Source: an uncultured Gemmatimonadales bacterium
Lineage (GTDB): Bacteria > Gemmatimonadota > Gemmatimonadetes > Gemmatimonadales > GWC2-71-9
Assembly: GCA_947259405.1 (NCBI GenBank)
Contig: CAMYLY010000012.1
Span: 62,001 to 126,000, forward strand
DNA: 64,000 bases
Direction: 5' to 3'
This document shows, piece by piece, positions 43,876 through 51,410 of this stretch. Below the pieces are notes generated by a model that worked only from the letters and a program-made list of their open reading frames with translations, did no database searches and was not told the origin of the DNA. The translations under genes were made by a program, and so were the position numbers. How positions within the stretch are numbered: position 1 is the first letter of the stretch; each line of letters starts with the position of its first letter.

Positions 43876-44841
43876 GTGCCGACCACCGAGCGGCTCGACC
43901 GCTTCCTCGCTGATCAACTCGCACTCTCCAGAACGCTCGTCGGCAGACTCATAGGTGACGGCGGCGTGCTCGTGAATGACGCCCAGGCACGGGCGTCGCG
44001 CACGCTGGTCTACCGCGACGAGGTGGAGGTCCGCCTTCCCGACGACCCCACCCCCAGAGCGTTCAAACCGTTTCACCACCCCGTCTCCGTGGTCTACGAA
44101 GATGACTGGTTACTGGTCCTCGACAAGCCGGCGGGGTTGGTTGTGCACCCCGCGCCTGGCCACTGGGATGACACGTTGGTGAACGCGCTTGTGGCCCGCG
44201 GGACGGCGTTGTCGCGAGAAACGGGGCGGCCCGGGATCGTCCATCGACTGGACAAGGACACGTCGGGCCTCATCATCGTGGCGAAGACAGACGACGCGCA
44301 TCGGCGGCTGGCCCGCGAACTCTCGGCGCGCCGCGTCCGGCGCGTGTATGCCGCGCTCGTGTGGGGTCATGTCAAAGGACCGATCGACATCGATGCCCCG
44401 ATTGCCAGGCATCCGCGGGACCGGAAACGCATGGCCGTTTTGGCGACTGGCCGACCTGCCGTCACCCACGTGGAGCCCGTTGCGCGATTCGATGCCACGG
44501 ATCTCGTGCGTGTTACGCTGGCGAGCGGTCGCACCCATCAGATTCGCGTGCATCTGGCGTCGACCGGACACCCGGTCGTCGGTGACCCCGTGTACCATGG
44601 CGGTGGCGCGCGGCGCGTCTCGGGTCAGCAGCGATCGCATGCCGACTCGATTCAGCGGGTGACCTCGCGGCAGGCGCTCCACGCCACCCTGCTCGAATTC
44701 CGGCATCCGGCGTCGGGCGACGTGGTCACCTGTCGGAGTGAATGGCCCTCCGATTTGCGGTCGGCCCTGGCGGCGGCGGCCGAGGATCCCGGACTGCTTG
44801 ATCGACCTAACCCGTTGGAGTATTTTGACTTTCCCCCTTGA
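43876..44841 (+). CDS. rluD: 23S rRNA pseudouridine synthase RluD-type
   Basis: A 321-residue pseudouridine synthase. Seen: S4 RNA-binding domain (RLDRFLADQLALSRTLVGRLI, GGVLVNDAQ), then DDWLLVLDKPAGLVVHP, catalytic Asp in HRLDKDTSGLIIVAKT, ASGRTHQIRVHLAS and HALHATLLEFRHP-like end (QALHATLLEF). RluD modifies helix 69 of 23S rRNA; the exact target is inferred. GTG 43876 is taken as start, giving the usual N terminus just before RLDRFL; the longer frame lies over lspA. A gap of 29 bases separates it from lspA. Confidence 0.92.
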   Translation: MPTTERLDRFLADQLALSRTLVGRLIGDGGVLVNDAQARASRTLVYRDEVEVRLPDDPTPRAFKPFHHPVSVVYEDDWLLVLDKPAGLVVHPAPGHWDDTLVNALVARGTALSRETGRPGIVHRLDKDTSGLIIVAKTDDAHRRLARELSARRVRRVYAALVWGHVKGPIDIDAPIARHPRDRKRMAVLATGRPAVTHVEPVARFDATDLVRVTLASGRTHQIRVHLASTGHPVVGDPVYHGGGARRVSGQQRSHADSIQRVTSRQALHATLLEFRHPASGDVVTCRSEWPSDLRSALAAAAEDPGLLDRPNPLEYFDFPP

Positions 44842-44870
44842 TTGCGAACACCTGCGAGACGTCGTGTACA
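44842..44870 (+). promoter_or_regulatory. Weak candidate promoter before the receiver/MglA cluster
   Basis: TTGCGA (44842-44847), 17-base spacer, TGTACA (44865-44870). It lies 73 bases upstream of the receiver gene in the only gap before the cluster. The -10 matches consensus at just three positions, so this is weak. The gap is 102 bases. Confidence 0.3.
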
Positions 44871-44943
44871 GTCAGAATTCGCGGAGGCTATGGCCGGAAC
44901 GCTGCCCATTGACGCGATCGCGAAGGTCTGACCGGACCGACGT

Positions 44944-45306
44944 GTGAGTCATTCCGTACTCATCTGTGACGATGCGATCTTCATGCGTCGTCTGCTCCGC
45001 GAAATCTTGGAGCAAGGCGGCTATGAGGTCCTCGGCGAAGCCGCGACCGGGGCAGAAGCGATCGAGCGCTACAAAGAGCTGCGTCCAGATTTCGTGACGC
45101 TGGAGGTGGTCATGCCGGATGTCGGGGGTATCGACGCCGTGCGTGCGATTCGCGCGTTCGATGCCGACGCGCGCATCGTGATGTGTACCGCCCTGGGTCA
45201 GCAGTCGCTGATCAATGAAGCGCGCGACGCTGGTGCCCGCGAGTTCGTCGTCAAACCCTTCCAGCCGTCGCGCGTGTTGGAGGCCGTGCAGCAGGTTCTC
45301 GAGTGA
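44944..45306 (+). CDS. Receiver-domain protein with Asp-to-Glu phosphosite (pseudo-receiver)
   Basis: A 120-residue single receiver domain of CheY type. Acidic pair Asp9-Asp10, Thr82 (in MCTALG) and Lys104 (in VVKPF) are kept. The phosphoacceptor position in VTLEVVMPD is Glu54 where the family has Asp, so it cannot be phosphorylated normally and may sit in a permanently active-like state. It starts with GTG, without an output domain. It opens the cluster that continues to 55949. The CheY-like protein probably docks onto TPR or roadblock proteins; in the Myxococcus polarity system the receiver protein RomR pairs with MglA/MglB (analogy only). Confidence 0.9.
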   Translation: MSHSVLICDDAIFMRRLLREILEQGGYEVLGEAATGAEAIERYKELRPDFVTLEVVMPDVGGIDAVRAIRAFDADARIVMCTALGQQSLINEARDAGAREFVVKPFQPSRVLEAVQQVLE

Positions 45307-45347
45307 CCCTCGCGGTCTCCGCGGGGCGATCGTAGCGGCTTGGAGCG

Positions 45348-48035
45348 ATGTCCGCATCTCCGGTATCCGAGAAGGATCAAGATGCGCTCCGCGCGTTGGC
45401 TCGGCGCGTAGACCCATCCGACGCCGGCGCCCAAAACAATTTGGGCGTTGTCTATTTCCAGCGCGGCATGGTCGAGGAAGCGCTCGACCAGTTTCAGTTG
45501 GCGGTCAAGCTCGATCCCAAGATGCAGATCGCGCAACGCAACCTCGAAATCGCCTACCGGGATACGGGGTACTACGACCGACGCATCACCGAGCTGCGCG
45601 AGCGGCTTCGGCGCGCCCCGGACCTGCGTGAAGCGCGGTGGGAATTGGGGCGGGTCTATGTCTCGCTCGGCCAGTATGATCACGCGCGCGACGAATTCGA
45701 GGAACTGATTGCCAGGCATCCGGATGATGTCGCGGTGCTCATCCAGCTCGGTCTGGTTGAGAAGCATGCGGGCCATCTCGAGGCAGCCAGCGAGTGGCTC
45801 CAGCGAGCTCGCAGCCTCGACGAACGCAGTGGTGTCGTCCATCTCTACCTGGGGGAAGTCCTCTACAATCGCGGGCTGAATCGCGACGCCCTCGACTCCC
45901 TTCGCAAAGCGATCGAGCTGAATCCAGAGAATGCGGATGCGCATTACGAGATCGCCTTCGTCCAAGGCGATATGGGATTGCACGAAGAGGCTCGGGAGTC
46001 GACGCGCCAGGCAATCCAACTGAACCCATCCCTTGGGCGTGCCCAAACGAATCTGTCGCTCGAGCGCTTTCAGCGGGTCGATGGCCGCCGCTCACAGGCA
46101 GCGGGTGGGCCGGGGCGCGTGACACGTCCCAGCGTCGAAAGCGCCCAGCCCCACTATCATCTTGGCATCGCGTTCAGGCAGAAGGGCCTGTTCGTCGAGG
46201 CGCTACGGGAATACCGCGTCGCGCTGGATGAGGGTGAAACGCGCGAACTCGTGCTGGCCGGCATGGCGGAAGTCGAGTTGTTGCGGCGCGAATACGAAGC
46301 AGCACTGTCTCTCTACGACCGCCTGGTGCAGGACGGTGTCGAACAATCCAAGATCTTGAACGAGCGAGGCGTGGTCTTGCATCAGCTGGGTCAGTTCGAC
46401 GAGGCCCTAGCATCGTACCGTCGCGCGTGCGAGTTGGATGAAGGGTACGTGCTAGCTCAGAACAACCTCGCCATCACGATGGCCCAGCTTGGTCGCCACG
46501 AGGAAGCCGCGGAACTACTCGGTGACACGGTCCGGGCCCATGCATCGGCAATTATCCCACGGGTCAACCTTGGACTACTGCTGTACACCATGGGCCGGCA
46601 CCAGTTGGCGATTCAGGCGTTTCGACAGGTCATCGACGTGCACCCAAAATCGGCAGTGGCCTGGAACGGCATCGGGCTCGTGTTGACGCAAATCGGACGG
46701 ACCGAGGATGCGAGGAACGCGTTCGCACGGGCCGTGGAGGCTGACCCGCGGTGCGCTGAAGCGCAGTACAACCTCAGCTTTGCGCTCTCCCAACTTGGCG
46801 ACTTCGACGGAGCCCTCCGTGCGGTGACACGCGCGCAGACGCTTGATCCCTATTTCACGCCCCAGAAGTTCCGGTTGGCCATCGATCTGCACGACGAAGA
46901 AAGCAGCGTGGAAGTCGTCCCCGAGATTTCGGCGGACGTCACGGCAGAGATGAGTTCACAGGCACTCGTGTTCGATACCGGGCTGCTGGACAACCTGTTT
47001 TCGGAGCTCGACCATGAACCCCCCCCGGCGCCTTCGGCCGAACCGCGCGACCCGTTCTCGCTCGCGCGCGACTACCAGGAAAAGGGGCTGCTCGAGCTCG
47101 CGGCCGCGGAAGCCAACCGCGTCATGGCGCGCGGAGGGGATGCGCTCGACGGACACCTCTTGCTCGGTCACATTTTCGCCGGCCGCGGATTGCACGGAGA
47201 GGCCCTGGAACGCTACCGGGCTGCTCGGGCGATCGAGCCGGAACGCACTGATGCGCGGCTCGGTGAGATCCGTGCTCTCTTGGCGTTGGATCGCGGGCGC
47301 GAAGCGCTCCCGAGCGCGCTCGAGCTAAGCGACATGTCCGACGATGTGAATTCGCGAATCGTGCTCGCCGAGGTACAGATTGCCAGCGGGAGTCCGGCCG
47401 AGGCCTTGGAGACGTTGGCCGCGGCCAGAACCCGCGCGCCGCAGCGGGCTGATTTGTTGAAACTCGAAGGCGACATCGCCCTGTCGCTCCAGAATCTGGC
47501 GACCGCGCGGCAAGCATATGAGAGCGCCATGGCGTTGGACCCGCGCTTCCTCGAGGTCCGGCTGGCGCTGGCCAACGTCTATCGAGAACAGGAAGCGTGG
47601 GGCCTTGCAGAAGACGCCTACCGCGCTGCGCTCGATCTCTCGCCGAATGCTATGGAGGCGGCGGTCGCTCTCGCCGAGCTGTATCGACGCGACAACGAGG
47701 CCAAGGAAGCCGTGAATCTGTTGGTCGACGTGCTTCGGTCCAATCCCTTGTCGCTAGAGGGCCTGCTCGCGCTGGGACACGCGCTCATCGACGACAACCG
47801 GTTGGATGATGCTGGCCAGGCGTTCGAGCGCGTCCTTGCGTTCGACGACGGGCACATCGGGGCCCTGTTCTTCGCGGGCGTCGTATGCGCCCGGCAGCGT
47901 CGCTATCCCCAGGCGGTCGCCCATTGGGAGCGCGTGATCGCGATCGATCCCAGTAGTCCGTTTGCGCAGAAGGCTCGCCGGCACGCGCGCACTGCGGTCG
48001 ACCTCCAGCACATCTTCCAGACCGAGGCGGCATAA
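45348..48035 (+). CDS. Large TPR protein (MglA/PATAN cluster)
   Basis: An 895-residue soluble protein made largely of tetratricopeptide repeats. Blades such as AQNNLGVVYFQRGMVEEALDQF, AVLIQLGLVEKHAGHLEAASEWL, VHLYLGEVLYNRGLNRDALDSL, PHYHLGIAFRQKGLF and VLAQNNLAITMAQLGRHEEAAELL run to about residue 520. A non-repeat linker follows (about 520-570, with FDTGLLDNLFSELDHEPPPAPSAEPRD). A second TPR block fills 570-880 (GHLLLGHIFAGRGLHGEALERY, LLALGHALIDDNRLDDAGQAF). There is no signal peptide. It may be a scaffold for the other cluster proteins. The next gene starts 1 base after its stop (TAACGTG). Confidence 0.85.
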   Translation: MSASPVSEKDQDALRALARRVDPSDAGAQNNLGVVYFQRGMVEEALDQFQLAVKLDPKMQIAQRNLEIAYRDTGYYDRRITELRERLRRAPDLREARWELGRVYVSLGQYDHARDEFEELIARHPDDVAVLIQLGLVEKHAGHLEAASEWLQRARSLDERSGVVHLYLGEVLYNRGLNRDALDSLRKAIELNPENADAHYEIAFVQGDMGLHEEARESTRQAIQLNPSLGRAQTNLSLERFQRVDGRRSQAAGGPGRVTRPSVESAQPHYHLGIAFRQKGLFVEALREYRVALDEGETRELVLAGMAEVELLRREYEAALSLYDRLVQDGVEQSKILNERGVVLHQLGQFDEALASYRRACELDEGYVLAQNNLAITMAQLGRHEEAAELLGDTVRAHASAIIPRVNLGLLLYTMGRHQLAIQAFRQVIDVHPKSAVAWNGIGLVLTQIGRTEDARNAFARAVEADPRCAEAQYNLSFALSQLGDFDGALRAVTRAQTLDPYFTPQKFRLAIDLHDEESSVEVVPEISADVTAEMSSQALVFDTGLLDNLFSELDHEPPPAPSAEPRDPFSLARDYQEKGLLELAAAEANRVMARGGDALDGHLLLGHIFAGRGLHGEALERYRAARAIEPERTDARLGEIRALLALDRGREALPSALELSDMSDDVNSRIVLAEVQIASGSPAEALETLAAARTRAPQRADLLKLEGDIALSLQNLATARQAYESAMALDPRFLEVRLALANVYREQEAWGLAEDAYRAALDLSPNAMEAAVALAELYRRDNEAKEAVNLLVDVLRSNPLSLEGLLALGHALIDDNRLDDAGQAFERVLAFDDGHIGALFFAGVVCARQRRYPQAVAHWERVIAIDPSSPFAQKARRHARTAVDLQHIFQTEAA

Positions 48036-48036
48036 C

Positions 48037-49188
48037 GTGGCGATCGAGGGACCGCTCAAGGAGCTCGGCATTCATGACGTCTTTCAGTTGTTGGATCTCA
48101 ACCGGAAGACGGGAGTGCTCACGGTCACGTCGCCCCTGCGCCACAACCGCGGCAACATCTACTTCGATGGCGGCAAGATTGTCTATGCCAACATTCAGAG
48201 CAATCCACATCCACTCGGCGGGTTACTGATCCGTAGCGGCAAGATCACCGAGGCGGACCTGCATCGAGCCCGAGACATGCAACAGCGCGGCGACAGCCGG
48301 CGACTCGGTGAGATCCTCGTGTCGATCGATGCGCTGACGCCCCGAGAACTCGAGCACCACGTCCGATTCCAGGTTGAGGAAGTTGTCTTCGAGATCTTGA
48401 ACTGGCGCGAGGGCTACTTCTCCTTCGTGGAGGGCCCGCTGCAGGATGTGAAAGCCGACGCCACGGTGCATGTCCCGACCGAATCGCTGCTTCTGGAGGG
48501 TGCTCGCCGGATCGACGAGTGGTCGAGGATCGAGAAGAAGATCCCGAATCTGGGTGTCGTGCCGACCTTGGCGAGCCCGGAAGCGGGTGCGGACAGGGTG
48601 ATCCATCTGCAGCCCCACGATTGGGAAGTGCTTGCCCTGATCAACGGGATCCGCAACCTGCGAGAGATCGCGAAACGGCTCAACCGATCAGAGTTCGAGG
48701 TCGCGAAGACCGTCTTCGGACTCGAAAGCGCGGGTCTGGTTGCCATCCTCGATCCCCGTGTGTCGGGAGCCATCAGTGCCCCTGATTCCGAATTCGAGGA
48801 CTTGATCCTCCAGGCAGAGGCAGCACTCGAGCACGGCAATCTCGATGAGGCGGACCGAGCGGTCGAGGCCGCGAGATCGAAGCAAGCCGAAGTACCGATT
48901 GTTGCTGTCCTGGCCGGCCGACTGCACCTTGCGCGAGCTGAGTTTGGGGAGGCCGAAGGTGCGCTGCGACGCGCCCTCCGTCTGGATCCCCAGTTGGGGT
49001 TTGCGCACCAGCTGCTTGGGAACGCGGCCGCGTTACAGGGCCGGTTCGGGGAAGCGATCGATTGGTGGCAACGCTGGTTGCGACTTGGTGAGCCGGATAA
49101 CGGTGACAGCGCCGCCGTTGAGGAGACGTCGGCGGCCCTTGCCGCTGCCCAGACATTGGAAGCGTTCCTCAAGAGGGCCCATGGTTGA
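48037..49188 (+). CDS. PATAN (DUF4388)-TPR protein
   Basis: A 383-residue protein. N-terminal PATAN domain (about 1-180): IEGPLKELGIHDVFQLLDLNRKTGVLTV, GNIYFDGGKIVYANI, then the ILVSIDALTPRELEHHVRFQVEEVVFEILNW block and ESLLLEGARRIDEW. A winged-helix-like segment follows (about 210-270, LALINGIRNLREIAKRLN). The last 110 residues are TPR-like (AEAALEHGNLDEADRAVEAAR, GALRRALRLDPQLGFAHQLLGN). PATAN domains are known with receiver and GTPase genes in many bacteria and are thought to mediate protein contacts. The start is GTG 48037, one base after the previous stop; the upstream frame is inside the TPR gene. A second PATAN gene lies at 53410. Confidence 0.85.
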   Translation: MAIEGPLKELGIHDVFQLLDLNRKTGVLTVTSPLRHNRGNIYFDGGKIVYANIQSNPHPLGGLLIRSGKITEADLHRARDMQQRGDSRRLGEILVSIDALTPRELEHHVRFQVEEVVFEILNWREGYFSFVEGPLQDVKADATVHVPTESLLLEGARRIDEWSRIEKKIPNLGVVPTLASPEAGADRVIHLQPHDWEVLALINGIRNLREIAKRLNRSEFEVAKTVFGLESAGLVAILDPRVSGAISAPDSEFEDLILQAEAALEHGNLDEADRAVEAARSKQAEVPIVAVLAGRLHLARAEFGEAEGALRRALRLDPQLGFAHQLLGNAAALQGRFGEAIDWWQRWLRLGEPDNGDSAAVEETSAALAAAQTLEAFLKRAHG

Positions 49189-49993
49189 CGAGTACCAAAG
49201 ACTTTGGGAAACCGTGACGCGAGACCCGGGCCACCTGGCGTTCCTCCCTTTAGGGGAACACCTCCGGCGTCGGGGCGAGTTGGAGTCCGCGGCCCGTGTG
49301 GCGGTTGGGGGCCTGGAGCAACATCCCGAGCTCGCCGACGGCCACGATCTCTACGCCCGTATCCTCACGGACATGGGGGATTTCGAGGCCGCGGATGAAG
49401 AGTGGCGTGTGGCGCTCGAGGTCGATCCCCACCATCCGGGAGCCAACAAAGGTCTTGGCTTTCTCCGTTTCCGAGGCGGGGATCTCGACGAGGCGCTGGA
49501 GCATCTGGAAAACGCGCTGGCCGCAGCACCCACGGACCAGGCCGTCGTTCGCGCCCTGCATGCCGTGCGCGACGCGGTCAACGATGCCCAGCTGGAGCAG
49601 TCGACTGATCCAATCAGCGGTGCCTCCGCGCAGGACCTGGTCTTCACGGGGCTGGCGGGCTCCGACGAGGGGATGCTCCTCGTTGACCAGCGTGGCCGCA
49701 TTCTCGGTGGGCGCTTGCGAGTACCGCCGACAGGCGATGTGTCGGAACCCGTGGCCGCCTATCTCGCTGGCGCGACGCAGGAGGCCGAACGCACGTCGCG
49801 CATGCTTGAGCTTGGCGAATGGCAGTGGATCGTCGGTGAGGGGCCCAGCGGCAATATCTACGTGACGCCGCCGACAGACGAAACGCTCCTGGTAATCCTC
49901 CGCGATCGTGGCGTTCCAGGCGGGCGCCTGGCCATGTTGGCGGAACGGGCTGGCGCCGCGGCGCGGCAGTGGCTCATGAGGCAGAGCCTGTGA
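49181..49993 (+). CDS. TPR-roadblock/LC7 fusion protein
   Basis: A 270-residue protein. The N-terminal 120 residues are three TPR units (LGEHLRRRGELESAARVAVGG, LYARILTDMGDFEAADEEWRVAL, LGFLRFRGGDLDEALEHLENAL). The C-terminal 120 residues look like a roadblock/LC7 domain: GMLLVDQRGRILGGR, a helix SEPVAAYLAGATQEAERTSRML, then EWQWIVGEGPSGNIYV and DETLLVILRDRGVPGGRLAMLAER. Roadblock proteins are the dimeric GAPs or partners of MglA-type GTPases. ATG 49181 lies eight bases inside the preceding gene. Its stop overlaps the next roadblock gene (GTGA). Confidence 0.8.
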   Translation: MVDEYQRLWETVTRDPGHLAFLPLGEHLRRRGELESAARVAVGGLEQHPELADGHDLYARILTDMGDFEAADEEWRVALEVDPHHPGANKGLGFLRFRGGDLDEALEHLENALAAAPTDQAVVRALHAVRDAVNDAQLEQSTDPISGASAQDLVFTGLAGSDEGMLLVDQRGRILGGRLRVPPTGDVSEPVAAYLAGATQEAERTSRMLELGEWQWIVGEGPSGNIYVTPPTDETLLVILRDRGVPGGRLAMLAERAGAAARQWLMRQSL

Positions 49994-50340
49994 CGACCAG
50001 GTTCCGGTTGGCCCTGGACAGTATCACGCGAGTACGTGGTGTGCACGGCGCGCTGTTGGTGGCGGGAGACGACGGGCTCATCATTGCCGAGGCGCTCATG
50101 GAAAAGGTCAACGGCAAAGCGGTGGCCGCGCTGGCTGCGAGTCTCGCGAAGCGATTGCGGCGTTCGATGGAGGCCTGCAAGGCTGGTGCACCCCATTTCA
50201 TGCACCTGCAGGCCCAGGACGGCACGCTGGTGGTGGTCCCTGCACCAGATGGCGTCTTGGTCGTGACGGTGGGGGATGCACGTATGAACGTTGGTCTGGT
50301 CCGGTTAGAGATGCTGCGCGCGGCGGAGGCCCTCGCGTGA
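49990..50340 (+). CDS. Roadblock/LC7 domain protein
   Basis: A 116-residue single roadblock domain, of MglB type. Seen: ALDSITRVRGVHGALLVAGDDGLIIAE, helix VAALAASLAKRLRRSMEAC, and strand HLQAQDGTLVVVPAPDGVLVVTVGDA, followed by the last helix GLVRLEMLRAAEAL. In Myxococcus MglB dimers act as the GAP/GEF-like partner of MglA. The start GTG 49990 is set by the GTGA overlap with the previous gene; an in-frame GTG at 49969 adds seven residues. The next gene starts in the same overlapping manner. Confidence 0.85.
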   Translation: MTTRFRLALDSITRVRGVHGALLVAGDDGLIIAEALMEKVNGKAVAALAASLAKRLRRSMEACKAGAPHFMHLQAQDGTLVVVPAPDGVLVVTVGDARMNVGLVRLEMLRAAEALA

Positions 50341-50807
50341 GAACGACCCGCGCGGTTGAGGGATGGACGTTAGTGCCGCTGGAGCGGTTCATCATGGAGT
50401 CGGGGGCGCGCCTGGCGCTTCTGATGACGCCGGCGGGGCAGGTCCTCGCGCAGCATGGCTTCACGCGCGCGGTCGACGTCATGTCGGCCGCCGCGCTTGG
50501 GGCAGCCATTGTGTCGTCGACCGGGGAGATTGCGAAGATGATGGATGAGCCGGAGTTCCGCGCGCTCAACCACCAGGGGGTCGAACACGGCATCTTCCTC
50601 GCGGGGTTCGAAACGCTCCGCGGCCGGTTGCTGGCCCTGGTAGTTTACGGCACCGATTCCTCGATGGGACTGGTGGAGTTGTTCTTCCAGACGCTGAAGG
50701 CGGAATTGGTGGCCGCGTGCCCAGTGGAGGAGCGTCGCGAGCCGGTGCTTGCCGCTGATTTCGAACACGAACTCAACGCAAGCTTGGGAAGCTTGTTCGG
50801 ACGGTAG
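50337..50807 (+). CDS. Roadblock/LC7-like protein with C-terminal tail
   Basis: A 156-residue roadblock-type protein, with a core ARLALLMTPAGQVLAQHGFTRAVDVMSAAALGAAIVSSTG (in parts), EHGIFLAGFETLRGRLLALVVYG and MGLVELFFQTLKAEL. A 30-residue acidic tail follows (VEERREPVLAADFEHELNASLGSLFGR). The tail ends with a short amphipathic helix that could bind a partner. It sits between a roadblock gene and the GTPase gene, starts in a GTGA overlap and ends four bases before the GTPase start. Classification is by pattern and position. Confidence 0.8.
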   Translation: MRTTRAVEGWTLVPLERFIMESGARLALLMTPAGQVLAQHGFTRAVDVMSAAALGAAIVSSTGEIAKMMDEPEFRALNHQGVEHGIFLAGFETLRGRLLALVVYGTDSSMGLVELFFQTLKAELVAACPVEERREPVLAADFEHELNASLGSLFGR

Positions 50808-50810
50808 CCC

Positions 50811-51410
50811 TTGTCACTCGTAAACTTCACGACGCGCGAAATCACGTGTAAGATCGTCTACTACGGTCCCGGACGCTCGGGGAAGACGACCAACCTGCAG
50901 TACATCTATGGTCGGGTTCCCGAGGGCCGGCGCGGCCGCATGGTGTCACTGGCCACGAAGACGGACCGCACGCTCTTCTTCGATTTCCTCCCACTCGAAC
51001 TCGGTCAAATCTCGGGCTTCACGACACGCTTCCAGCTCTATACGGTGCCGGGGCAAGTGTACTACAACGCCACGCGGAAGCTCGTGCTCCAGGGGGCAGA
51101 CGGGGTGGTGTTCGTGGCCGACAGCCAGGCGCGTCAACTGGATGAGAACATCGAGAGTCTGCAGAACCTGCAGATCAACCTGCTCGACAACGGCATGGAT
51201 GTCCGCGATCTGCCTGTCGTCTATCAATACAACAAGCAGGACCTTCCGCAGGACCTCATTCTATCCAAGCGAGAACTCGACGACGCGCTCAACTTCCGCC
51301 AGCGACCGAGCTTCCAGGCCGATGCCCTTTCGGGAAGCGGCGTGTTCGAGACCTTGAAGGGCGTGTCGGAGCTCGTGCTGCGCCGGCTCAGTGAGGTCTC
51401 GACGGCGTGA
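50811..51410 (+). CDS. mglA: MglA-type small GTPase
   Basis: A 199-residue Ras-like GTPase of the MglA family, which sets cell polarity and motility in Myxococcus. Seen: [20 protein letters not shown] (Walker A 19-26, with Arg in place of the common Leu/Cys), [15 protein letters not shown], the MglA-specific TVPGQ (78-82) in place of DxxGQ, FVADSQ and NKQD (141-144). Arg53 and Gln82, the catalytic pair in Thermus MglA, are both kept at the same positions. The start is TTG 50811, as in the sequence [10 protein letters not shown]. The stop overlaps the AAA+ gene (GTGA). Confidence 0.95.
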   Translation: MSLVNFTTREITCKIVYYGPGRSGKTTNLQYIYGRVPEGRRGRMVSLATKTDRTLFFDFLPLELGQISGFTTRFQLYTVPGQVYYNATRKLVLQGADGVVFVADSQARQLDENIESLQNLQINLLDNGMDVRDLPVVYQYNKQDLPQDLILSKRELDDALNFRQRPSFQADALSGSGVFETLKGVSELVLRRLSEVSTA

